Shown: positions 26,920 to 36,332, numbered from the stretch's first letter. The stretch is 64,000 nucleotides of DNA from Halomicrobium salinisoli (GCF_020405185.1 NZ_CP084465.1:1-64000), one strand, 5' to 3'. Numbers and translations are program-made. The notes: a model not told the origin generated them from the letters alone.

Positions 26920-28251
26920 TCACATAAGGTGATAACCAAGGCCGCACGTTAGCAAACCAAACACGCCGAGTGCCAACGGACGTACAAGCAGAGATTTTTC
27001 ATCAGAGAATACCGGTAATAAGATACCCAGTCCACTAAAGGCGACTAACAGAATGCCACCCTCTAGAATAATTAGACCTGCAGTAGATTGTGTCGTGGTA
27101 TCTAGTTGCCCAATAAGTTGCGTGGACGTGATGGCGAGCGTGATAAGCGCTGTAAAGAACCCGATAAAACTAAGCGTGTTTCGCTGATATCGTTCAACAA
27201 CATTACCCAACTTGTTCTCAACTTCTCCCGCTTTTGTTTCGGCATCAGAAACGGCGTTCTGTAGTTCCGCAGTTCTCCGTCTTAGATCAATTTCCCGGCG
27301 GAGCTGGTCGTATTCTCGGGCTTCAATAGAATCGTTTTCTACCGTTTCATTCTTAATCTTAATTGCTTGGCGAATTGCCTCAGAAGCGTCATCAAAATTC
27401 TCTTCTGTATTATCTCGCTCCTCACCACACAAGGCATAGATGCGTGCCATAAGAGCAAGCAGACTCGCATCGTTAGTCCGTAATGTAGTGGCCTCCTCGA
27501 TCGAGTTTTTTGCTTCCCTAAGGAGTTGCTGCTCGCTTGGTAGCTCATCTGAGTCGTCAGTAGTGAATTGTGTAGCGTGTTCAAACGCGTGAAGAACTGC
27601 ATTCGCGAAATTAGCCGAAGTCAAATAATGCGGTTCAATTTCCTTATAGGCTGACCGAGCTTGTTCCACCACAGTCGTGTAATCTATGTCCTCAACTATC
27701 GAGGTACCTGCAAGTTTCGCACGCGAGGCAAAATAGTCCCGTAAAGGAAAATCGTCTGGCCAGTCAGAGTCAGCTTCTTCAAGAAGAGATTCCGCATTTG
27801 GTATCTGCCCTTGGTTAAGATAATATAGGATCAGAGCGGAGTAGACGGTGCTTATATAGGGGATGGTACCAGCGAATGCCTCAACAGCCTCAAAGTTACC
27901 AAACTCGTCGAATAAGTACTCTTTTTCTTCCTCCTCTAAATCCTCTTCCGGCGTTTTACCTAAAAATATCTCGTAGTCAAATTCCCCTTCTATCTTGTTG
28001 AGTTCCTCAATATAGCGCTGATTTACATACCTCAGTTTTCCTTCTTCAATTTGTGTTGCTATCCTCTTAACATGTTTGAGAATGTTTGCTTGAGAAGAGA
28101 GATCGGGTGGGTCCTCTACTTCAAAGGCAGGATGATCTGCAGTAAGATCCATGTACTCCTTGCCAAGTTGTGATATAATAAATTCGGCGGAGACATATTC
28201 CCGATACTTCTCGATTATATTTGTCGGCTCTGGATCTTCCGTACGCGGCAC
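26920..28251 (-). CDS. TPR-like protein with three C-terminal membrane segments
   Basis: This 443-aa protein has a soluble helical N-terminus (about residues 1-300) with TPR/SEL1-like alpha repeats, a coiled-coil stretch (about 305-355), and three hydrophobic segments near the C-terminus. The segments start around SFIGFFTALITLAITS, AGLIILEGGILLVAF and LALGVFGLLTCGLGY, so the protein is probably anchored in the membrane with the repeats in the cytoplasm. It starts with GTG at 28251, because an in-frame stop lies just upstream and the next Met is at residue 33. It converges with the DUF262 gene with 27 bases between stops, and shares its AT-rich composition, so both may have arrived together. 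I do not recognise a named family; a membrane-linked effector or scaffold is possible. Confidence 0.75.
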   Translation of the reverse strand: MPRTEDPEPTNIIEKYREYVSAEFIISQLGKEYMDLTADHPAFEVEDPPDLSSQANILKHVKRIATQIEEGKLRYVNQRYIEELNKIEGEFDYEIFLGKTPEEDLEEEEKEYLFDEFGNFEAVEAFAGTIPYISTVYSALILYYLNQGQIPNAESLLEEADSDWPDDFPLRDYFASRAKLAGTSIVEDIDYTTVVEQARSAYKEIEPHYLTSANFANAVLHAFEHATQFTTDDSDELPSEQQLLREAKNSIEEATTLRTNDASLLALMARIYALCGEERDNTEENFDDASEAIRQAIKIKNETVENDSIEAREYDQLRREIDLRRRTAELQNAVSDAETKAGEVENKLGNVVERYQRNTLSFIGFFTALITLAITSTQLIGQLDTTTQSTAGLIILEGGILLVAFSGLGILLPVFSDEKSLLVRPLALGVFGLLTCGLGYHLM

Positions 28252-28400
28252 TGAATTTCACGGATATCGGGCGCTCCGTGAAGGTTGTAGATGATTGCCT
28301 TCTAGAACATTTCTCGGAACTCTAGCTACAAGCAGTGTGACGCCGCATTCTGTGTATAGCGCCCTCTAGAAAGGGCGATGGCTCCTTCGAGAGTACTCAT

Positions 28401-29083
28401 TCAGAGGTGGCTGCCAATGAGCCAACGACAGGGTGCTGAGAACGTCTCTATCGACGATATCCCACTCGATATCGCCAATACGAAATCAGGCACTGTCGAA
28501 TCTGCCTCTAGTTCGACTAGGGCCTCGTTCGCGAACGTGGCGAACTGATCGTCACCCAGGCGTTCGATCTGGGCTTCGAGTTCATCCCGGACGACGTCGT
28601 AATCAAGGCCGGCCTGCACGAGCATATTCATGTCCTCGATGTCGTCGTCGCGGCCTGCGATCGCCTTGAACAGGAAGGTATCCTCGTTGCTGACCAGCCG
28701 GACCGTCAGTCGGTCCGTGTCGAGGAACGGCTCGCTACGCTCTTGCATCCCGTCGGTGAGCACGAGTTTGTTCGCGACCTGCTGGTTGAAGATGTCGAGG
28801 CGACACCCATCGTCGTTCTCGACGCAGCTTGTCGTCCCCAGCGCCCGATAATCTGGATCCAGCGACTGGACCTCCGCATACCAGAGGTACATCAGGACGG
28901 CCCACAGCTGACCGTACGCGTCGCTATCCGGGACGACCAAGTCGATATCTTTCGTCGCTCCCTTGAGGTCGCGAAGCGACATCGCGCCACCACCGATCAG
29001 GTAGACCTTGAGGGTTCAGATAGCCCGTCTCCGATTCGCTGGAATTCGTTCTCGATGTACTCGCGTCCGAATGTTGGTCTCAT
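28401..29083 (-). pseudogene. Broken nucleotidyltransferase-like gene of a two-gene module
   Basis: The start MRPTFGREYIENEFQRIGDG (ATG at 29083) and the continuation KVYLIGGGAMSLRDLKGATKDIDLVV are in different frames. One missing base near 29010, in the run GAACCCTCAAGG, breaks the gene. The core GGGAMSLRD...KDIDLVV is the Gly-Ser/Asp-x-Asp pattern of MNT/AbiEii-like nucleotidyltransferases. The last 35 residues after LVELEA look unrelated to the preceding charged helical part, so the C-terminus may also be replaced. Its ATG overlaps the stop of the winged-helix partner by ATGA, the classic layout of a toxin-antitoxin pair. As read, only a 193-aa fragment from an internal ATG could be made. 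Function is inferred from the motif and layout. Confidence 0.65.
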
Positions 29084-30063
29084 TGTGGTAGTGGCACCTC
29101 GTAGTCAGCCGCCACCTCCTGGAACTCGCCCCACTCCGGAAGCCGGTCGTCGTCGACCTCGCCGTGCGTTTCGAGATAGCGGAGCAAGGCGTCGATTTCG
29201 TCTTCGAGGTCATACTTCGCCGCCTGCCCTCGGAGATTCTCCTCGGCGACGTCGACGTGGCTGAGCAGGAGGAGACAGTACGAACGGTGGCGACTGCCGT
29301 CGTTGATTAGCAGCGTGTGACAGCAGAGTTCCGCTAGCGAGACTGCGTCGAGGTCCTCGGAGTAGACGTAGTAGCGGTGGCCGGTGAGCAGGAACTGAAG
29401 GTCGAAAGCCGCGAATCGAGCGAGGCCAGTTTCGTGGAATGCCTCCGCGTCGATCTCCGTTTCAGCCTGAGCGAGGAATTCGTCGTAGTCCTCCCAGAGG
29501 ATCATGCCCTTCGGGGCGACGGCTTCGAGGCGTTGACGATGCAGATGGTGTGCGAGTTCACTGGCGAACTCATGGAGGCGGTCGAAGTCGGCGTTGAAGT
29601 CATAGTGGCCGTCGGCCGTCCCGACGAGACCGCGGTCGCGAAACCGCTTGAGGACGCGGTTGACCGTGTTGCGGTAGTTGTCGCTCCAGTCAGCGATCTC
29701 GGAGACGGTTCGCGGCTGGTCGAGGTAATACAGCACCTCAAGTGCCTTGCCGGTCAGCAGTTCGGAGAAGTCGATGTGGGAATGCTGGTGGACGAGATTC
29801 TGGTATAGTTCGACGGCACGAGCATTCGACGGGACAACCCGCTTTCAGCGGCCGTCGCGTTCTGTGTAGACGAGTCTCTTTTCGACGAGGTCGCCGACGG
29901 CACGAGAGAGATAGCTCTCGCTGTGGTCGAGCTTCGTCGCGAGGTCGGAGATCGTGTCGCCACGGTCGACCTCAGCGAGAACCGCGGGTTCGATGCGCCG
30001 GAGCACGGTGTAACATAGTACGATAATCGAATATAGAGGGATTTCGAGTAATGTTACAGTCAA
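29080..30063 (-). pseudogene. Winged-helix partner gene with in-frame TGA
   Basis: Two open segments in the same frame (30063 to 29848, and 29844 to 29080) are separated by a single TGA at 29845-29847. The join reads YTERDGR-stop-KRVVPSNARAV, so an Arg codon CGA changed to TGA would explain it. Translated through, the product is about 327 aa. It has one helix-turn-helix near the N-terminus (TISDLATKLDHSESYLSRAV), a second in the middle (RTVSEIADWSDNYRNTVNRV) and an acidic C-terminal domain. The first 20 residues lack an ATG and look non-homologous to a normal start, so the 5' end may also be altered. It overlaps the nucleotidyltransferase-like gene by 4 bases, resembling an AbiEi-like antitoxin. 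Confidence 0.65.
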
Positions 30064-30089
30064 CAGGCACGGGAGCTGTCTCCATCGTC

Positions 30090-30130
30090 TTAACCAACAA
30101 GGCTATGGATTCGCGGATTGTGTTGGTTAA
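30090..30130. repeat. TTAACCAACA inverted repeat, copy A
   Basis: TTAACCAACA (30090-30099) and TGTTGGTTAA (30121-30130) are perfect inverted arms separated by 21 bases. The right arm ends 14 bases before the ATG of the DUF6788-like gene, so the element covers the likely core promoter of a leaderless transcript. Identical arms occur at 33089-33130 and 53811-53842. Confidence 0.7.
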
Positions 30131-30144
30131 CACGAGAGTAGCCG

Positions 30145-30468
30145 ATGTCCTACGAACCCCCGACCCCACCGGCGAACCTCCCGACAGAGATCGTCAACAC
30201 GCTCAACGAGTCGGAGCCGGAACGGCTCCGAGACGTTGCTACGTACGCTGAAGCGCTAGCCGATCACAAGGAACGAGAGACCCGTCTCGAGGAGTCGGCA
30301 GATCAAGAAGAAGTCGAAGAGCGACCAGACGATCTCCCGGACGACGTCCCTGCCAAAGCGACGATCACGATCAAAGAGATCAACGACAACCGCTATTACT
30401 ACTGGCAATGGCGGGACGAGGACAAGATCCGTTCTCAGTACAAGGGTCCTGTTAATCCCGACAAGTAG
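30145..30468 (+). CDS. Small acidic protein, DUF6788-like (107 aa)
   Basis: The C-terminal third, ITIKEINDNRYYYWQWRDED, then KIRSQYKGPV, matches the compact conserved core I associate with DUF6788, a haloarchaeal family with many plasmid-borne members and unknown function. The N-terminal 60 residues are charged and probably helical (RLRDVATYAEALADHKERE). It has the ATG at 30145 only 14 bases after an inverted-repeat arm, implying that a protein bound there would block its transcription. It lies between a broken toxin-antitoxin-like pair and the replication origin, and reads towards the origin. No enzymatic motif is present. Confidence 0.75.
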   Translation: MSYEPPTPPANLPTEIVNTLNESEPERLRDVATYAEALADHKERETRLEESADQEEVEERPDDLPDDVPAKATITIKEINDNRYYYWQWRDEDKIRSQYKGPVNPDK

Positions 30469-30808
30469 GCGAACGTGCGTTTAGGGGGTGACACTCCATA
30501 TACAATGAACCGTACTTGGATAGCTCAACCCTTCATCTACTAGTGCAGTACGAAAAGAGACCAGTAACTACGGCATCTACAGTACTTCCCTTCTTTCAGA
30601 GATTTTTACTCCGATGCCCCCTCCCCTCACTCTGATCACTCTGTTCACTCTGGTCGGGGGGTCCTCAAAGATGACATCATTCCATTGGCTGCTGCTTTCT
30701 CCGCTCAGAGACGGCTCACGTTCAGCGAACGGAACTATCCTCGTGCTCTATAGAGAGAGTTGACCCTGGCGGACGACGAGTAATATCGTGTGACAGAGGC
30801 AGCAGACG

Positions 30809-31212
30809 ACACACACACACCACCTTGCAAGTGTTCTTTGCTGTAACGAGAGCTGGAAGCATCTTGGCCGGAAGACGGGATAGTAATATAAAGAAGGAGA
30901 TCAGAGAGGTCAATATTGGAGGTCATTATCAACTGATTCCGGTCTTTCCGTATACTTCGACTCCTCTTCCTCTAGTTCTAGTTCTAGGCAATAACAACAA
31001 CAACAACAACACTTTTGATAGCACTAGCTAGTAGTAGTGAAGAGATTAGAACTCTCACGCTCTACTTCCGGCGATTTCGGGCATATCAGCCACAATAGCA
31101 GGTCAGCTTCTGTTTCTCTTCTCCCACTCTCTCTGAACCTGAAAACACTTGCAGGGTGGTGTGTGTGTGTTCCCTCTCGTGAACAGTTGAAACACTTGCA
31201 GGCAGGTGGGTG
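30809..31212. other. Replication origin: inverted origin-recognition boxes flanking an AT-rich element
   Basis: In the 777 bases before orc1/cdc6 there is no gene. An inverted box (ACACCACCTTGCAAGTGTTC, core TGCAAGTG at 30826-30833) faces direct boxes with cores CACTTGCA at 31146-31153 and 31193-31200, each followed by GGTGG/GGCAGG and (GT)n. About 300 bp of AT-richer DNA between them includes AGTAATATAAAG and a short (AAC)n run near 30990-31010, a candidate unwinding element. Haloarchaeal origins typically have inverted ORBs around an AT-rich element beside cdc6. The last box abuts a TATA-like TTTTAATAT (31213-31221) for the orc gene, so binding could autoregulate it. From 30469 to 30808 I see nothing definite. 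Confidence 0.8.
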
Positions 31213-31245
31213 GTTTTAATATCATGGGTTCAAGACATGCAGGCG

Positions 31246-32574
31246 ATGGTGGACGTTGATGAGAATCCCTTTGACGAGGAGGACTCTATCTTTGAGCAGA
31301 AACAACCCCTCAAGAAGGATACTTTCACCCCGGAGACAATCTTCCATCGGGACGACGAGATTGAACTCTACATCAACGCTCTCCAGGACGTCGTTGTCGG
31401 TCACGACCCGAACAACGTCTTCGTCTATGGACCGACGGGCGTCGGGAAAACGGCAGTCACGAAGTGGGTCCGTGACAAACTCCAGGAAAAGGCTGACTCA
31501 CAGGACGTTCCTCTAAGTGTTCTCGGGCCTATCAACTGTCGCAACTACAAGTCTTCCTACGCACTTGTCACGTCGCTCGTCAACGAGTTTCGCGATCCTG
31601 ATGATCAGCTTCCGGACAGTGGCTATAGCACTGACCGCGTCTTCGAGTTCCTCTACGAGGAAATCGAGGCTGTCGGCGGGAACGTGCTCATCATCCTCGA
31701 CGAGATCGACAACATTCCGCCCGACGCTCGGAACGACTTCCTATACGAACTCCCTCGCGCGGAAGCGAACGAAAACACGCCCATTTCGGAGGCCAAGATC
31801 GGTCTCATCGGGATCTCGAACGATCTGAAATTTGTCGACGTCCTCGAGCCGAAAGTCAAATCGACGCTCGGTGAGCGAGAGATCAAGTTCGGTCCCTACA
31901 ACGCAAGCGAGCTTCAGGACATCCTCGAGTACTACGCGTGTGTCGCGTTCCAGGACGGCGTCCTCGAAGAAGACGTTATCCCGTTGGCCGCTGCTTTCTC
32001 CGCTCAGGAACGAGGTGACGTTCGGCAGGGGCTTCGTATCCTCGAGAAAGCAGGCGAGTACGCCCGGATGGAAGACGCCGATACCGTCACGGAGGAGCAC
32101 ACTCGCCGAGCTACAGATACGATCGAGAAGGACGAGATCCTCGATTACTTCGAGCAGGATCTCAGTTCTCAGCAGGCGCTTACGTATCTCGCGACGACGC
32201 TTGCGTTCATCGAACCGAATCACGAGGCAGCCACCAAACGCATCTATAGCCTTTACTCGTCGATCGCCGAGTCGAGTGGCCGTCGTGTCAAATCCGAGCG
32301 TAAGATCTACGAGTTCCTCGATCAGTTGTCGATGCAGGGACTCGTCCGTTCGGCAGAGAAGAATCTTGGTCGCAAGGGTGGCCGTAAGTACGTGTACGAA
32401 GTTACCGACGATCCTGCCGACATCGTCGATGCTGCACTCCAGTCGTCCTACAGCAACGCCGTTCCGAGCAACGTGAACAATATTCTTAGTCTCCACTTGG
32501 AAGACGAGTCCACCGACTTCGAGCCACCGGACAAGTCGGACGAAGAGCAGCAGGCACTCTGGCAATTCGTCTAA
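31246..32574 (+). CDS. Orc1/Cdc6 replication initiator
   Basis: This AAA+ initiator of about 442 aa should bind the neighbouring origin boxes, open the origin and help load MCM. The N-terminal FTPETIFHRDDEIE is typical of archaeal Orc1/Cdc6. Walker A GPTGVGKT lies at 62-69 and Walker B ILDEID at about 150-155. The C-terminal 90 residues form a winged helix (SGRRVKSERKIYEFLDQLSMQGL). The start at 31246 is chosen because the protein family begins a few residues before DVDENPFDEE; ATG at 31237 or 31231 frames and GTG at 31210 are less likely given the TATA-like box at 31213-31221. Boxes lie on both sides of the gene: three upstream and thirteen downstream. Plasmid Orc proteins of haloarchaea are usually replicon-specific. 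Confidence 0.93.
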   Translation: MVDVDENPFDEEDSIFEQKQPLKKDTFTPETIFHRDDEIELYINALQDVVVGHDPNNVFVYGPTGVGKTAVTKWVRDKLQEKADSQDVPLSVLGPINCRNYKSSYALVTSLVNEFRDPDDQLPDSGYSTDRVFEFLYEEIEAVGGNVLIILDEIDNIPPDARNDFLYELPRAEANENTPISEAKIGLIGISNDLKFVDVLEPKVKSTLGEREIKFGPYNASELQDILEYYACVAFQDGVLEEDVIPLAAAFSAQERGDVRQGLRILEKAGEYARMEDADTVTEEHTRRATDTIEKDEILDYFEQDLSSQQALTYLATTLAFIEPNHEAATKRIYSLYSSIAESSGRRVKSERKIYEFLDQLSMQGLVRSAEKNLGRKGGRKYVYEVTDDPADIVDAALQSSYSNAVPSNVNNILSLHLEDESTDFEPPDKSDEEQQALWQFV

Positions 32575-32590
32575 TACTGGCCACGTACTT

Positions 32591-32878
32591 AACACTCGCA
32601 AGGTGGTGTGGTCAGAAACACTTGCAGGCCGGTGTGTCTGAAACACTTGCAGAGTGGTATGGCCCGAAACACTCGCAAGGTGGTGTGGTCAGAAACACTT
32701 GCAGAGTGGTGTGGTCCGGAACACTTGCAGGCAGGTGTGGACCAGAACACTCGCAAAGTGGTGTGGTCAGAAACACTTGTAGGCCGGTGTGTCTGAAACA
32801 CTTGCAGAGTGGTGTGGCCCGGAACACTCGCAAGGTAGTGTGGTCAGAAACACTTGCAAGGTGGTGTGCCAACGAGTC
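32591..32878 (+). repeat. Eleven-copy 26-bp origin-box array downstream of orc1/cdc6
   Basis: Eleven direct copies of a unit like GAAACACTTGCAGAGTGGTGTGG follow the orc stop. The CACTYGYA cores begin at 32593, 32619, 32644, 32670, 32696, 32722, 32748, 32774, 32799, 32825 and 32851, a period of 26 bp with two steps of 25. The unit matches the boxes upstream of orc. It is not a CRISPR array, because the unit covers almost the whole period and there are no unique spacers. It is probably an incompatibility/copy-control or second initiator-binding locus. Confidence 0.85.
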
Positions 32879-32996
32879 GGTGTTACGGGATCTCCGCACG
32901 TACTGGGACCTGAATAGAGCTCATTCTGGGCCTACAGGGGTCCAGGATCCTTGTCTCCCTTAGAATTCTGGAAATGACGATATGAAGAGAGCGAAA

Positions 32997-33045
32997 AACA
33001 CTCGAAGGATGGTGTGGCAGGAACACTTGCAGAGTGGTGTAATGG
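32997..33045 (+). repeat. Two further origin-box copies
   Basis: Two more units with cores near 32999 (CACTCGAA, degenerate) and 33024 (CACTTGCA), 25 bp apart, lie 120 bp beyond the eleven-copy array. Both keep the GTGGTGTGG-type right flank (GGATGGTGTGG and GAGTGGTGTAATGG). They extend the initiator-binding region towards the mobilisation genes. Confidence 0.7.
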
Positions 33046-33088
33046 TATGACGCGTCTGTGGTTCGTCTGATACGGGGAACCAGTTGCG

Positions 33089-33130
33089 TTAACCAACAAT
33101 GACTAGCCAATCCCGGGAAATGTTGGTTAA
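33089..33130. repeat. TTAACCAACA inverted repeat, copy B
   Basis: TTAACCAACA (33089-33098) and TGTTGGTTAA (33121-33130) are separated by 22 bases. The arms are identical to copies A and C. This copy lies between the origin-box array and the 3' end of the virB4-like gene (stop at 33217-33219), not in front of an obvious start codon. Confidence 0.7.
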
Positions 33131-33216
33131 TCCGTCAGCAAGCTAGTTACGTCCGGCCTCTCCGAATCGGTCGCAGTACTGTATACTCTACTCCAGAGAG
33201 AGGGCGATAGTAAGTC

Positions 33217-36200
33217 TCAGTTCGATTGAACGGACTCAACAGGTCCGTCTGTACTGCTGTCGTCAGGTCTATGAGAGCGTGGTCTACTTTCTTCGTCTCC
33301 AACTGTAGATACTCCATCTCCGAGGTTCAGATTCTGGGGATGGTCAATAGTCACACCGTTCGTATTGATCGCTCCCCACGCCTGGTCGAGATACTCCTCG
33401 AAGTCTCCGTGGTCCCGGCGGGTATACTGGAGGAGGGTATCCTCGTACGGTGCCGCCTCGACGAACGTTGGGAACCACGACTGGTAGTCGTCGAGTTTGG
33501 TCAGACACTCGGAGTAGCCTTTGCCGGCCTTGCCCGGCGTCGCCTTCCGCTTCACGAACTCGACCTGATTCCGGTTGAGGCCGAGCTGTTCCAGGATCTC
33601 CGGTTCGACGCCGGGCGTCCGGTAGCACTGGATCGTCGAGCACTGGTCGACGATCGTACGGCGGTGGCTCTCCTCGGCTTCGTCGTGGCCCTGCATCGAG
33701 GCGAGGAACTCCCGTGGGCTCTGGCTGACGAACCACAGCGCCGCATCGTAGCGGGCCCACTCGCGGGCGGCCTTCTGGAGCCACTCGACCATCTTCTCGC
33801 TGTGCAGCAGGACGTGAGCCTCGTCGATCAGGAAGACGACCTTCCCCTGCGAGCGCTTGACCTTCTCGTAGACCTGCCCGAGCATCAACTGCAGCATCAC
33901 CGACTTCTCGGCCTCCGAGGAACTCTGGAACTGCCGGAGGTCCAGGTACGCCATGTCCAGCTCAGGATCGGTCAAGCTCTCCTCAGTCTGGCCGACGAGG
34001 TAGTGGTACTTTCCACTGGGCCTGAATCCCCGCAGCTTCGTGAGTAACTTGGCTACCTGCTCTTCCTTGCGATCGCTCTCCACGCCACTGTCGGTGAGTG
34101 AGTAGTCGTCCGGGTTCTCGGCGATGCGATCGAACGTCTCGAGGAAGTCCTCGATCGTCGGGCTCTGATTGGCGTGGCTATCGAGGTCTTCCGGGTAGAT
34201 GTCGAACCGGGCGTAGGTCTCCTCAAGGCCCTCCTCGATCGTGGCCGTGTAGGGCCCGGGATCGACGCCCTGTGCCCGGAGCACGCCGGCGAAGAACTGC
34301 GTCGCCTCGTCGATCTTCATCCGGTAGGGGTTGACCTGTCCGATGCTCTCGCGGACGTACTTCGGGACGGGCTGGATGTCCAGCGGGTTGATCGTCTTCG
34401 ACCCGTCGACGACGTAGTGTCGCCCGCCGAGTTGCTCGGTCAGCCCTTCGAAGCCGGCTTGGGTGTCACAGAGGATCAGCGTGTGATCGTCGCTCTCCAT
34501 GAACCACCGGGCCGCGGCCTTCGAGCAGCCGTAGGTCTTCCCCGACCGGGACTGGCCGATAGTGATTATATGGGGTGCGACGCCGCGGTCGAAGGGGTCG
34601 GCCTTGATCACTGTCCCGTTCTGTTCGTTGCGGCCCCACTCCATACCGTGGTCCTCCTCAATCGTCACGTGGCAGAACGGGAACATCGCGCCGATCGCGC
34701 CGCCGGGGACTGATCGAGTCTTCTCCTCGGCCGTCTCCTTCTGGTAGTGGTCGCGACCGACCGGCGAACTGGATCGCACCGCCGCGAGTTGGTTCTTCGA
34801 CGGCGGGATGACGGTCAGGTCGGCGGGGTTCGCCTCGGCGACGTCACGGACGTCCTCTGCCGCTTCGTCGAGGGCGACCTGCTGGGCAACGTCCAGCGAC
34901 TCGAACTCCTCGACGGCGCCCGCAGCGCGCTCTGCGGCGTCCTGTGAGTCCGCCCGGACCGTGACGTAGCCTGAGATCTGCCAGGGCTGGGTCGACGTCT
35001 CTTGCAGGAGTTCACGATACTTGACGTAGGCGTCGACGTCGCGATCGATGTCGATCGCGCTGATGTCGGCGTTCTGCTCGCGTTCCATCCCCTCGGACTG
35101 GATGTCCGCGATCTGGTGTTCGAGTTGGCTGATCTTCCGTTTCTTGTCCTCGCTGCGCACGTGGACGCAGATGTCGACGTCCACGCCGCGCAGCGAGACG
35201 AGTTCCTCGAGGAAGAGTCCCTCCGGTTCGACTGGCCAAGACGCGATCCAGAACGTCCGGACGTACTCGTCGTTGAGTTCGACGAATCCCTGGTGTTCGT
35301 CGAGGTGGGACGGCCGGAACGCCTGTTCGGCCGGCGTCAGCGCCGCGTCGTCGGGACTCTCCTCCCAGTCGAGCCGGTCGTACTGGTCGCCGGTGAGTTG
35401 GCGGTCAATCCAGAACCGGGCCAGCAGGTCGGCGTACTCTTCGGTGTCGACCCGGCTGGCGTCGAGGCCGTCGATTCCACCGATCCCGTCGACGACTTGT
35501 GCGACCCGCTGGGCGAGGATGCCCTCGAGCTCGCCGTCGGAGCGCTCGCCTTCGGGATCGAGGAACGGTAGGAGCAACTCCCAGACGCTGGCGTCGTGCT
35601 GGAGGACCGTCGGCGAGACCGGGACGGCGACGTAGAACTCCCAGTCCCGGGCGTCCCACATCGACTGGTTGTCGTCGCGCCACTCGACCAGATTCTCGAT
35701 GTGCATGCGCTTCCGGAGTGCGACTGCGCGGTCGTCGTCCAGGTCCTCGAGGTCGCCCTCTAGGCGCCGCTGATACTCGTCGGTGAGGGCGTCCGTATCC
35801 GGCTCCGTCGTCGTCGCGTACAGGTTCACGTCGAAGTCCTTGATCTCCTCGTCGATCACCGATCCCAGTTGCGCCGTGAGGTGGTCCTTCTGGTCCCGCT
35901 CCATCATCGCCGTGTTCGTTGGCTCGACGCGGACGAGGCCGACGAGGCGGCCGTCCTGCATCTCGGCGACACCGTCCTCGATGCGGCGGACGCCGTGGAC
36001 GTCGACCGTCTCGTCGGGGCCCCACGGGAAGCGGTGCCGGCGGCGAAGATAGCCGATCCCGTCGCGGATCCGCTCTCTGGGGCTCGTGTACCAGTCGGTC
36101 GTGAGCTTCACGACGCTTGCGACGAGCAGGGACAGGCCAGCGAGGAGTCCGGCCACCCAGAACACGGTTGACGCGTTCACGAAGAGTGCGACGAGCGCGA

Positions 36201-36330
36201 CGATGAGCAGACCGCCTGCCGGGACGAACAGCAGGAGATCTTGCGTCGTAACTCCGCGGTACAACTCGATGTGGGTGTTCACGTACGGTGGGATGAGCTG
36301 TGTCGGATCGCGACTATCGGTATCGTACAT
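33217..36330 (-). CDS. VirB4/TraC-like conjugation ATPase
   Basis: This 1037-aa protein starts with two membrane segments (about residues 26-75, LLLFVPAGGLLIVALVALF and VFWVAGLLAGLSLLVASV). A long middle domain follows, then a HerA/VirB4-type ATPase. Walker A is GQSRSGKT at 592-599 and Walker B is VVFLIDEAH at 831-839, followed by a Gln/Ser-rich sensor region (WFVSQSP). VirB4-family proteins power pilus assembly or DNA translocation in type IV secretion. The N-terminal membrane fusion is common in archaeal versions, where VirB3-like and VirB4 parts are joined. The gene is last in a minus-strand module with VirB6-like, pilin-like, VirD4-like and relaxase genes; the VirB6-like stop is 2 bases upstream of its ATG. 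Confidence 0.88.
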   Translation of the reverse strand: MYDTDSRDPTQLIPPYVNTHIELYRGVTTQDLLLFVPAGGLLIVALVALFVNASTVFWVAGLLAGLSLLVASVVKLTTDWYTSPRERIRDGIGYLRRRHRFPWGPDETVDVHGVRRIEDGVAEMQDGRLVGLVRVEPTNTAMMERDQKDHLTAQLGSVIDEEIKDFDVNLYATTTEPDTDALTDEYQRRLEGDLEDLDDDRAVALRKRMHIENLVEWRDDNQSMWDARDWEFYVAVPVSPTVLQHDASVWELLLPFLDPEGERSDGELEGILAQRVAQVVDGIGGIDGLDASRVDTEEYADLLARFWIDRQLTGDQYDRLDWEESPDDAALTPAEQAFRPSHLDEHQGFVELNDEYVRTFWIASWPVEPEGLFLEELVSLRGVDVDICVHVRSEDKKRKISQLEHQIADIQSEGMEREQNADISAIDIDRDVDAYVKYRELLQETSTQPWQISGYVTVRADSQDAAERAAGAVEEFESLDVAQQVALDEAAEDVRDVAEANPADLTVIPPSKNQLAAVRSSSPVGRDHYQKETAEEKTRSVPGGAIGAMFPFCHVTIEEDHGMEWGRNEQNGTVIKADPFDRGVAPHIITIGQSRSGKTYGCSKAAARWFMESDDHTLILCDTQAGFEGLTEQLGGRHYVVDGSKTINPLDIQPVPKYVRESIGQVNPYRMKIDEATQFFAGVLRAQGVDPGPYTATIEEGLEETYARFDIYPEDLDSHANQSPTIEDFLETFDRIAENPDDYSLTDSGVESDRKEEQVAKLLTKLRGFRPSGKYHYLVGQTEESLTDPELDMAYLDLRQFQSSSEAEKSVMLQLMLGQVYEKVKRSQGKVVFLIDEAHVLLHSEKMVEWLQKAAREWARYDAALWFVSQSPREFLASMQGHDEAEESHRRTIVDQCSTIQCYRTPGVEPEILEQLGLNRNQVEFVKRKATPGKAGKGYSECLTKLDDYQSWFPTFVEAAPYEDTLLQYTRRDHGDFEEYLDQAWGAINTNGVTIDHPQNLNLGDGVSTVGDEESRPRSHRPDDSSTDGPVESVQSN

Positions 36331-36332
36331 GG

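Noticed and set aside
30988..31013. (AAC)n microsatellite
   Set aside because: It is short and lies in the AT-rich origin element; reported only as part of the origin.
32591..32878. Possible CRISPR array (11 regular repeats)
   Set aside because: The period is 26/25 bp and the repeat unit fills nearly all of it, so there are no unique spacers; the units match the origin boxes upstream of orc.
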